Below are positions 10,908 through 19,280 of a stretch of 64,000 nt of DNA, one piece after another; positions within the stretch are counted from its first letter, which is position 1, and each line of letters starts with the position of its first letter. The position numbers were made by a program, and so were the translations under genes. The stretch lies in the NCBI GenBank assembly GCA_030765045.1, contig CM060972.1:57550971-57614970 (forward strand). The letters are read 5' to 3'. The stretch comes from Tenodera sinensis (taxonomy: Eukaryota > Arthropoda > Insecta > Mantodea > Mantidae). The notes beneath the pieces were generated by a model that was not told where the DNA came from, made no database searches, and saw only the letters and a list, made by a program, of their open reading frames with translations.

Positions 10908-11019
10908 TGTGTCTGTGTGTGCGTCTGTGTGTGCGTGTGTGTGCGTGTGTGTGCGTGTGTGTGCGTGTGTGTGCGTGTGTGCGTGTGTGCGTGTGTGCGT
11001 GTGTGCGTGTGTGCGTGTG

Positions 11020-11059
<40 letters not shown>

Positions 11060-11084
11060 TGTGTGTGTGTGTGTGTGTGTGTCA
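10908..11084 (+). repeat. (TG)n/(TGCG)n microsatellite
   Basis: About 177 bases of GTGTGTGC/GTGC repeats. It sits where other copies of repeat R have only a short GTGTGTCTGTG, so it is a local expansion. The Cys/Val-rich and His/Thr-rich ORFs across it are artefacts of the repeat. Confidence 0.95.
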
Positions 11085-11424
11085 GTCTGTGGACAGCATA
11101 ATTCAAAAACAAAAAGTCCGTTAAAAACAAAAGTTGGTATTTAAATTTAATGTCTTTCAAGGATGCAACATGAAGACTTTGAAGACAATTTCTCCACCCT
11201 AAACTACCCTTTACATGGAAAATTTTTTGAACATTTTGATTTTCTTGAAAATGGCTCACATGATTTTTATTAAAGTGTTTGAGATATTTTTGAGATATTT
11301 TTATGACAAATGAAATGTATACCTTGAATTTTCTGGCTATAGCCCAAGAAGTCCTATTTACTCTGGATGACTTTTGTATAACTGGTAAACCGCAAGAGAT
11401 AGACCAAATCTTACTATATAAAAA

Positions 11425-12265
11425 ATCTGATGTGTTGCACTCACATGACTTTCTCCACTCTTATACTAACCATTCTTACAAACTTTTATTCCTATATCTT
11501 CTTCTTGTTAGTTGAGATAAACATTTGTACAAATTATTGTATTGCTTATTTCCTTGTAGGTGCAAGGGGAATATTAGAATACAGTAGGCTTTGTGCGATA
11601 GTCAAATCTTTTAAAGCTTTGAGATTCCATTCTCTTTGCACACTTAACATATAAAAAAATGAACAACGATGTTCCATTTCACGAAGGTTTTTAAGTTTTC
11701 CGAAACTCACACACATAACAAGGAATATCTCCGAAATGGTTCAGTCTACAAGGAAATTTATTGAGACATAAATTGTGTGTTTTAGCAAGATCTACATATC
11801 TGTATAGTGTAATTTGGTCTATCTCTAACGGTTTAATAGTTATGCAAAAGTCGTCCAGAGTAAATACGACTACAAGGGCTATAGCCAGAAAATTCAAGAT
11901 ATACATTTCATTTGTCATAAAAATATCTCAAACATATGACATTTTAATCAAAATCACTATAGCCATTTTCAAGAAAATCAAAATTTTCGAAAAAAATGTA
12001 AATGGTAGTTTGGGGTGAGGCTATTTTCTACAAAATCTTCATGTCGCATCCTTAAAAGACATTAAATTTAAATATCAACTTTGGTTTTTAATCGACTTTT
12101 CATTTTTGAGTTATGCTGTCCACAGACACACACACAGACCTTTTTATAAAAATGCTTTTTTCAGATTCAGGGGGTCTCAAAACATATATTTCCAGTGAAA
12201 TCTCGACATCGAATTTTTGGGTGGAATACAATACTTCCCCTACTTACCAGTAGGGAAAGTAAAAA
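11425..12265 (-). mobile_element. repeat family R, full-length reverse copy inserted in another R
   Basis: Reading the minus strand: 5' hairpin with a 12-bp stem at 12233-12260 (ACTTTCCCTACT / AGTAGGGGAAGT around GGTA), then the same landmarks as the forward copy, ending GTGAGTGCAACACATCAGAT at 11425. It interrupts the forward copy between ACTATATAAAAA and GTAGATCTTGC; the intact equivalent of that junction is visible inside this reverse copy (ACTATACAGATATGTAGATC). The nesting fixes the element at about 840 bp. Confidence 0.75.
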
Positions 12266-12645
12266 TGTAGATCTTGCAAAAACATATAATTTATGTACAA
12301 ATAGATTTTTTTGTAGAGTGAACCATTATGGAGATATTTCTTGTTATTTGTGTAAATTTTGGAGAACTTATACTTCTGTTAAATGGAACATTGCCATTCA
12401 TTTTTTGATATGTTAACCCTATAAAGAGAATGGAAATTGAAAGCTTTAAAAGATTTAACTATCGCTTAAAGTCTACTGTATTCCCATATTTCCATTGCAC
12501 TTGCAAGAAAACAAGCAATAAGATAATTTCTGCAAATGTTTATCTCAACTAACATGAAGAAGATAGAAGAATAAGAGTTTGCAAGAATGGTTAGTACAAG
12601 AGTACAGAAAGTAGTGTGAGTGCAACAAATCAGATCTTTTTTTTT

Positions 12646-12954
12646 GTTTACTATATTTACAAGAAAAATATTTCAAATGTCCAGCTCACTAGTCATATGT
12701 TAACAACTAACGCCATATCCCTTCAACCATTTTGTTGATTCCCTCTCTGATATGACGTATCTGATCAAATACATTAAACTTCACCTCCTTTAAAAAAAAA
12801 GAAGAAGAAAAAGAAAGAAAACATTTTAACTCTTGAATTCCATTTTATGTATGTGTTGTGTTTTGCACTACTGTATAAATAAATGCAAGTGGATGTCAAA
12901 AGATAACCAAAATGATTTTTTGCATTGTAATGCACCCGATATGGTGCATAATGC
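12646..12954. other. spacer, nothing recognised
   Basis: AT-rich, includes an A-rich run near 12791-12817. No gene. Confidence 0.5.
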
Positions 12955-13478
12955 ATGTCAGACATGGTCTCTCAAAGCCAAAGAGAGGAACACTCTATAG
13001 GTATGCCAAAGGAAAATGCAGAAGGTCCTTGGCATCTCTCTGAAAGATAGAATATCCAACACCTCGATACACAAGATGTCAGCAACAGTAGACATAGCAC
13101 AACAGGCTACAAAGACCAAATGGAAATGGGGCGGCCACGTGATGAGGCTGCAAGATGACAGATGGACAGCATGAGCTACCACATGGGACCCCTTCATTGG
13201 CAAGAGACTCCCAGAAAGACCAAGATGCAAATGGTCGGACTTGTTCAGAAAACAAGTAGGAAGACAGTTGACCACCATAGCCAGAAATAGAAAGGAGTGG
13301 AAAGAACTAGAACAACAATTAAGTGACCATGTGTAATCCAATGTGTAATGCATTATGTACGGTACCCTCTTACGTGGACTAGCTCACCACGTGAGTGTTT
13401 CAAAGCAGCTACCCCTACTTGTAGGAGGCCTTTGCCCTCAATGGGACATCACAGGCTATTTTCATTTCATTTTATTTC
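12955..13478 (+). pseudogene. RTE-like LINE 3' end
   Basis: The reading VLGISLKDRISNTSIHKMS, then WKWGGHVMRLQDDRW and GKRLPERPRCKWSDLFRKQV matches the C-terminal tail of RTE-type reverse transcriptases (LGISxRDRIxN, WxGHVxRxxDxRW, GRPxxRWxDD). The 3' UTR holds GTAGGAGGCCTTTGCCCTCA followed by ATGGGACA, a hallmark RTE 3' string in insects, and ends in a TTTCATTTCATTTTATTTC-type tail. At least two in-frame stops; only the last 130 or so codons are present. Confidence 0.8.
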
Positions 13479-13849
13479 AATGCACCCAAGTTGGTGTTGG
13501 CATTACTGGGAAGGTCTGACCTTGAGACAAAATATGCATCATTTGCCTGGTTGTTCTCAGTTGGAGGGAAGTAAGTGAAGTAACAGAGCATGTTAACTGT
13601 ATCCACACAGATCTTTAATTACATCATTTAGAATTTGTATTCTTCTTAATAAAACACCACAAACATTAAAAATGTTGCAGAAAGTCTACAGAGAGTAATT
13701 CATGGGAAAAGCAAGCTTTTGAGTGTCATAAGTGGTTTTGGGAGGTAAAAGTGACCTTTAGAATGTTTCAAGTCCTCCAAAACTTAAAAGACTGACATCA
13801 ATGTCAACACAGTTGATGTCATGTTGCACAAAAATTGTCTTTTATTGTT
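13479..13849. other. spacer, nothing recognised
   Basis: No supported feature. Confidence 0.4.
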
Positions 13850-14510
13850 ACCTAAGATTGCAGAGATTATGAATATAACCTACGGAACAGCACAAGATAT
13901 TGTATGAAATGTTCTAGGCTATAGGGAAGTTGCACTGAAGGGGGTGCCTCATGTGATTGATAAACACAAGGCTCACCAGGTGATGGCATGTTGACAAGGG
14001 AAATGTGATGAGTCTGGTTTCATCATTGTGTAACCCAGAGACAAAACAAGAAAATATCCAATAGAAACATTCTTAAGTCCAAGACCCAAAAAAAGCCAAA
14101 GTTCAGTGAAAAACAAGAAAAATAATGCACCATGTCTTTGGCCAGGTATTGTATGCTATCACATGGATAAGCAGTATACTGTTACTGCTGGTTACTATTG
14201 GAAAGTACTGACAGGGCCATTAAGTAGGAAAATTGCCAAGATAAGACCATATGTTACTCAAATGGGTTGGACCTTTCAAGATGCTGCTTGTTACGCTTTG
14301 AAGGCTCAGGAAGCAATGACAGAATTAGGCATTAAAATAAATAAAATAAAAGTGAAATTACTGTTTTGTAGTTATTGCAGTTTCCATAGCGGCATTGGGG
14401 TAATGCCACATCCACCTTATTCACCAGACCTAATACCATGAGACTTCTACCTATTTTCCACTGTGAAAAAGGAGCTTTTAGATTGCCATTTTTATAGTTA
14501 TCATAAGTTA
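13850..14510 (+). pseudogene. mariner transposase pseudogene
   Basis: Ordered mariner landmarks on the plus strand: IAEIMNITYGTAQDIV (second helix-turn-helix), VPHVIDKHKAHQV (the WVPHxLTxxHK linker), a segment ending RPKKAKVQ before MHHVFG (VFWD region), and VMPHPPYSPDLIP followed after a stop by DFYLF (the HPPYSPDLAPSDyhLF block before the third catalytic residue). Many stops and frameshifts. It ends about 50 bases before the P-like element and appears to be independent of it. Confidence 0.8.
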
Positions 14511-14655
14511 AACCAGAGGAAGACAACTTCCATTATACATCTTTCATTCTGAACAGTAATACCATAGCGGATAGAAGAGAAAGTGTGAGCTCTCCCGCTA
14601 GTTCACTGCATGATCCGTGGTCCCGTGGCAACTGACCACAACTGCGGCATGGCGA

Positions 14656-14665
14656 TCGCAGTCGC
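14656..14665 (+). repeat. subterminal inverted repeat of the P-like element
   Basis: TCGCAGTCGC at 14656-14665 is matched in inverted orientation at 15776-15785 (GCGACTGCGA), 93 and 71 bases inside the two ends. A second short inverted match, GTTCACT, lies closer to each end (near 14601 and 15804). P elements have an internal 11-bp inverted repeat at comparable places. Confidence 0.6.
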
Positions 14666-14843
14666 CTTAAAATGTGGCCGAATTGCCTAGTATGTGATTC
14701 GGAAGTACAGACAATTTTATACGTATGCGTTGTGTATTGTGAGTAATTAGGTACATAACTTGTGAAATTGCTTCTAATTTTGTGCATAAATGTGTGTGTT
14801 CTTCAAAACGTAAGTTTCAAGCAACATCAATAATTGATTAAAA

Positions 14844-15563
14844 ATGCCAACTTGTTTTGTACCCGGGTGTTGTTCAGGATACACAAACTGCTCAGAAGCT
14901 AGACATTTTTTTACTCCTCCTAAAGATAAAAATCTGTTTTACAAATGGGAAAAGTCTATTCCTAGGAAAGACACTAAATTATCTTTTAAATCTAGTATTT
15001 GTGACAAACATTTTCCAGAGGACTTTTTAGTGAAAGTTGATTCATTCATTGTGCATGGAAAACTAGTTGAAATCCCTAGAATTAAATGGCGGTTAAAGCC
15101 AGGGGCAATTCCCTGTATATTTCCTAATTTACCCAGGTACTTAACTACAGTGCATAAATCCCGAAAATCTCCACAAAACAGAGACAAAAAATTACTGAAA
15201 AAGCAATATTCAACAATCAGTAAATTACCAGATGCAGGATCCAGTCAACCAGTTCTTATTTCAAACGCGCTGTCCTTCAATAATGAGGAATTCACAGAAA
15301 ACAGTTCTAATTCCTCCAAGGTCACACACACAAGTGTCAATAATGAAATTGCTACACTGAAGAAAAGAATTAGAAACCTCAATAGAAATTTAGTTAGAAC
15401 TAAAATCCTGCTATCTAAAGAGAGGGCTAAATTAAAAATAGTAGAAAAGAAATTCGCTACTAATTGTTGCGAACATAAAAGCAATTTAAATTATTTAAGT
15501 AAAAAACAAAAGCTGGTTCTCGATACAATGCTTAAAAAATACATAATTTGCATTATGGTTTAA
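14844..15563 (+). CDS. THAP-domain protein, 239 aa, inside P-like element
   Basis: An intact ORF from an ATG in good context (A at -3). Residues 1-90 form a THAP zinc finger: Cys4 and Cys9/10, a Trp at 35, Cys53-x2-His56 (SICDKHF), and LKPGAIPCIF at about 84-93 where THAP domains have the AVPTIF-like motif. The ligands fit the C2CH pattern. Residues 90-160 are Ser/Asn/Lys-rich and probably disordered. Residues 165-215 form a likely coiled coil (NNEIATLKKRIRNLNRNLV, then LSKERAKLKIVEKKF). The protein stops just after this, where P-type transposases continue into the RNase H-like core, so it cannot transpose itself. Such a protein could bind the element's ends and act as a repressor, like the truncated KP protein of Drosophila P elements; that role is inference. 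A spliced longer product is possible but nothing catalytic remains in the element. Confidence 0.85.
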   Translation: MPTCFVPGCCSGYTNCSEARHFFTPPKDKNLFYKWEKSIPRKDTKLSFKSSICDKHFPEDFLVKVDSFIVHGKLVEIPRIKWRLKPGAIPCIFPNLPRYLTTVHKSRKSPQNRDKKLLKKQYSTISKLPDAGSSQPVLISNALSFNNEEFTENSSNSSKVTHTSVNNEIATLKKRIRNLNRNLVRTKILLSKERAKLKIVEKKFATNCCEHKSNLNYLSKKQKLVLDTMLKKYIICIMV

Positions 15564-15863
15564 TTTTTCAGCGTAAAATCATGTAAGCAGATATTTCCCA
15601 CTGTTCGTTAATTATAATACCCATTATTGTAAAATACCATCCTATATTATGTGTCAAGGAAAGAAGATGTTTCAAAACAGTATTTCCAATATTCCTGCTT
15701 ACGATTTTAGGTATTTAAAATGCTAACTGATAATATGAAACCCATTTTCACCATGCATTCGTGAACTAAAGTCAAGCGACTGCGACACCAGTGCCATCTT
15801 GCGAGTGAACCATAGTAACTCCCGAAGAGCTCACACTATCTCTTCTATCCGCTATGGTAATAC

Positions 15864-16560
15864 CTTAAAATGTATGTTAAATACATTTAATAAAAGTATA
15901 CAACTATAAAAAACCAGAGAGAGAGAGATGTGTGTGCGCGTGCACGCCTGTGTATTGTATATAAAACACAAGCCATATAGTGAGAAAAAACGTAAACAAA
16001 GCAATTTCCCAAAATTCGAAATAAAATAATGAGAAACAACATCTTAACTGGTGTGGTAGGTCGCTCATTCTTATGATGTAAATATCATACGCACTTTGAG
16101 TAGATGTACAATTTTATTCGCAAAGAAACGCAATTGATAGTATCTCAACAATACTCCGGAGTAAGAACCTCGCCATAGCACACGAGCGCGTACAAGATGG
16201 GTATGCCGAGGCTTGTATGGCTTGCCGAGGTGAGAGGGGCAGGCAGGAGATTGGTGAGGGGTTTGCGGGGAGGCCGTCCTAGCCATACCACATGCAGGCA
16301 GTGAAACGCTGACTTGTCTTAGCGTACGCAGCTGTTTTAGAACGGAACGGATTGACTTGTAAATTTTGTGCTTGCTATTTTAGCTAAATATAGTTGCTCA
16401 ACAGTATGACCTGCAAAAAAATCAGTGCTCAATGATTGTATAAAATAATTGTTCTGCGTTAAAACTATTACAAAACAAAATAGATATGAAACAATTAAAC
16501 ACAGAAAAATAAGAGGAACACTCAGTGTACTAGTGTCCCCCAAAGCTACGCTCCTGATGA
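15864..16560. other. spacer, nothing recognised
   Basis: Contains a short (GA)n/(TG)n stretch near 15914-15950. A GC-richer block around 16170-16300 has no recognisable gene. Confidence 0.5.
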
Positions 16561-16675
16561 TATTGTATTGATAGAAGATTAAAAAATTAAGCTACAACAA
16601 GCAATAATAGAATGGATAGAAACACTGCAGGAAAGCAGGATGACAGCAAATTTTAATGAGAGTAAAGTAATGATT

Positions 16676-18797
16676 AGGGCTCGGAAGTTTATGCCCTAAA
16701 AACACTGAAATATGCATGCAAATATGCTCTTAAAAACTTGAAAATATGCCAAGAAATATGCACTATTTAATTAAAACAATGTCCCTTTGCAGTAGACAAG
16801 ACGAGTTAGTATAATATAAATAAGTAAAGTTACCTTATTCCTTAGAGCTTGAAGCAGAAGTGGTCCCACTGCTAATATTAACTGCTAATTTGCAGTTCAC
16901 AACCAACACTTTGCACAAATTTTCAACTGTAAAACATCATCTGTTGTCTCGCAAAATACTTTTGTAACGTGAAAAACTTCTCTCCACGTCACAAGATGTT
17001 ATCGGGGCATATTTAAATGATGTTAACTGCTTCACAGAGAGAGTCAAGTCTCTTGGTGTGACAGATGATTTTCTTTCCAGGATGTCTCGAATATCGCACA
17101 TCTGTTCATAACCAGAATTTTTTGAAATTACATAATTCACTTTCTCTTTCACTTTTTGTCTTGTGCTACCAGGAACCAAACTTAGATCACATATTGTTTT
17201 TTCAAAGACAGTAAGTGATACATGCAAAGGATATCCTACAGCTTCCAATGCCATTATGGCTGTTGGTAAGAAAGAAAAATGGTCCTCTTTTAACCCAGTG
17301 CCTGACAGAATATTTTGCACAGCTTCTATTGATGAAGCACCTTTCGAGTCCAATGAATTAACAACCTCTTCGACTATTTCTATGTGCTCAGCATAATATA
17401 AAGCTGCATCGACCCATCTTCGTCATCGAGTTAACAGTGGTGCAGGAGGAAGTCGGATATTAGGTGCTCTTGATCTAAACAACTTAACTCTTCTAGGAAA
17501 TTTAACAAAAATTCTCTTTGTACTGGACACAAATCTATCTACCAATGGGAAATAATCACGTATTTTCTCAGTAATGCGATGAAGAGCGTGTTCCAAACAA
17601 GTTATATGAAATAAGTTAGGAAAATACCTTTCCGAGTTTGTCCTGATTTTAGCATATAAGGACCTGCATCAGTAATAAATAAAAGTAACTGGTCGTATTT
17701 GATTCCACATGGCCATAGTAATTTCAAAGTCCATCACAAACTGGGTCACAGTTACATTGTCACAATTCGCACACATTAAGAAGATAAGGTGTAGTCTTTT
17801 GTTCATTATTTGAAGCACCCACGATTATATTAGCAATAGAACAACGCTCAGAATTAGGATTTCCATCAACAGACAACCACACAAACTGATCTGCTAATAC
17901 ATTTTGTATATTTGACTATACGTTATTGTACCAATGTCCTACGTAAGTCTTACGCAGTGTACTTTCTCCAGGCACATATTGTTGAGTGCACTTGACAAGA
18001 AAGTTTTTAAATGTCGGGTTAATAATTTTGAACAAAGGAATATCAGCAGCTAAAAATGCTTGGCACAGGTCATAGGAAAACTCAGTAACCCTACTTCCTA
18101 AACACTCTACTGTTTTTGAACAAGTTCTTTGTTTGCAAATTTCTCACTCCCTACATTTTTCTCACACGCTCCACAAAACAGTACCCTATTGTCTGCAGAT
18201 ATTAAATCACCCGAAAACTCTTTCTGTAAATTAATTAATGTAGCACTCGAAGTTGGTTTTATTTTCGGCATTTGAAGAGCTTTTTAACATTTTATACGCC
18301 TAATTTAATTTGGTGGGAACCAGTTCACAACACTGTTATGTTTGAAGACCACGACACGACTACTGGTGGGCAGGCAAGTGTTGCTATAATCGTGCTGCTC
18401 AAAACGTTGATCTGCACTTTATCTGTAAACCTCTCAGATAACACACTGATTATTCTCTACCCACATAATATAATGAAAGGATGCAAACAGGATATTCACT
18501 GTATGACAAGCATTAGTTCTCATCACCTCGCAAGTTGCATCATCATGTGCAATACTATCAATATGAAAAATATTATCCAGATGGGAAAAAAAATAATAAA
18601 AAAGCATAACAATCATTAAAATATGCAATATAGGGGCTATAATATTGAAATAATATGCATTTATCAAAAATCAAGAAAATATGCAGTTATATGCACTATA
18701 AAATCATGAAAATTCTATAATTCGTGCACATAATGTAAAAGCATACATTTTTAACCCATATGAAAAAACATGCAAATGCATGAACTTCCTAGCCCTA
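16676..18797 (-). mobile_element. hAT transposon, nearly full length, 2122 bp
   Basis: Terminal inverted repeats of about 20 bp (TAGGGCTCGGAAGTTTATGC on the left, TAGGGCTAGGAAGTTCATGC read inward from the right; two mismatches). Flanked by a perfect 8-bp duplication GTAATGAT (16668-16675, 18798-18805), the hallmark of hAT insertion. Subterminal regions are rich in ATGCATGCAAATATGC-like strings, possible transposase binding sites. Confidence 0.95.
16870..18271 (-). pseudogene. hAT transposase (CGGBP1-like BED type), broken
   Basis: Likely start ATG at 18271 with MPKIKPTSSATLINLQKEF. A BED-like finger begins FCGACEKNVGSEKF. The central region includes LFHITCLEHALHRITEKIRD and LPPAPLLTR-x-RRWVDAALYYAEH (the conserved TRW-type segment). 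The C-terminal dimerisation block reads FKYAPITSCDVERSFSRYKS, then a premature TGA in place of Arg, then CFTVENLCKVL down to about 16870. Several other stops and frameshifts lie between 17354 and 18180. The order and motifs match the arthropod hAT family related to CGGBP1. The element probably needs a transposase supplied in trans. Confidence 0.85.
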
Positions 18798-19280
18798 GTA
18801 ATGATGGTAGCCAGGACAGGAGAACAAATAAAAGAAATTAAGATAGAAAAGGATGGAAGGCAGTTAAAGCAAGTTCAAAGTTATGAGCATCTGAAAGCAG
18901 TGGTACAACCAACCGGTAGAAATAAGAAAGTGTGTAGAGAGAGCTACTAAAGCACATTATGCATTAAGCAAGTGCGTTTTTGGGAAAGAAGAAGTATATA
19001 AGAGGATAAAAATTAAAGTGTACAAAGCAGTTATAGAACCAATACTTAATTACAGAACTGAAAGCTGGAGAGTTACAAAAAGTGAGTTAAGCATGGTAAA
19101 TGCAATGTAAATGAAAAGCTTAAGAAGAATAGTAAGGAAGACATGACAAAATAGAAAAAGGAATGGAAGGACACGAGACGAACTTCAAATGCCATCTTTA
19201 AGTAAGAATATAGAAGAAAGACAACTCACATGATATGGACGTGTAAAGAGGATGGGTACAGATCAGAAGATAGTTTCATC

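Larger units (their letters stand above)
10770..12645 (+). mobile_element. non-coding repeat family R, forward copy split by a reverse copy
   Basis: The forward copy occupies about 10770-11424 and 12266-12645. Landmarks in order: a 5' hairpin (TTCTCTACT ... AGTAGAGGAA), GAGGAAGTATTGTAT, GATGTCGAGATTTCAC, a GT-rich microsatellite, TGTGGACAGCATAA, CCACCCTAAACTACCC, ATAACTGGTAAACCG, then past the insertion GTAGAGTGAACCAT and a 3' end GTGAGTGCAACAAATCAGAT followed by T9. The same order runs uninterrupted at 37.3-38.2 kb. No long ORF, no terminal inverted repeats and no tRNA promoter were seen. The element class is unknown. Confidence 0.75.
14563..15856 (+). mobile_element. compact P-element-like transposon encoding only a THAP protein
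   Basis: A 1294-bp unit bounded by 31-bp terminal inverted repeats (14563-14593 and 15826-15856) that differ at one position and begin CATAGCGGATAGAAGAGA. It is flanked by a perfect 7-bp direct repeat, GTAATAC (14556-14562, 15857-15863). P elements also start with CA and duplicate 8 bp in Drosophila; 7 bp is what is seen here. Inside lies one intact THAP ORF and no transposase catalytic region. Near-identical termini and the intact ORF suggest a fairly recent insertion. Assignment to the P superfamily rests on the THAP domain and end structure, not on a transposase. Confidence 0.85.
16561..19280 (+). pseudogene. LINE reverse transcriptase fragment split by a hAT element
   Basis: Left piece (16561-16675): LQQAIIEWIETLQESRMTAN followed by FNESKVM. 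Right piece (18798-19280): MMVARTGEQIKEIKIEKDG, then QVQSYEHLKAVVQPTGRNKK, with later out-of-frame remnants of Y-G-x-E-S-W, L-R-R-I and W-x-G-x-V-K-R-M. This is the post-catalytic part of a common arthropod non-LTR reverse transcriptase. The reading KVM|MVARTG joins exactly across the hAet-type 8-bp duplication when the hAT element is removed. Many stops. Confidence 0.75.

Noticed and set aside
10813..11259. Long ORFs rich in Cys-Val or His-Thr on both strands
   Set aside because: They are translations of the (TG)n/(TGCG)n microsatellite.
12937..13490. Target duplication AATGCACCC around the RTE-like LINE
   Set aside because: The match is short and imperfect, and the left copy does not abut the LINE sequence cleanly.
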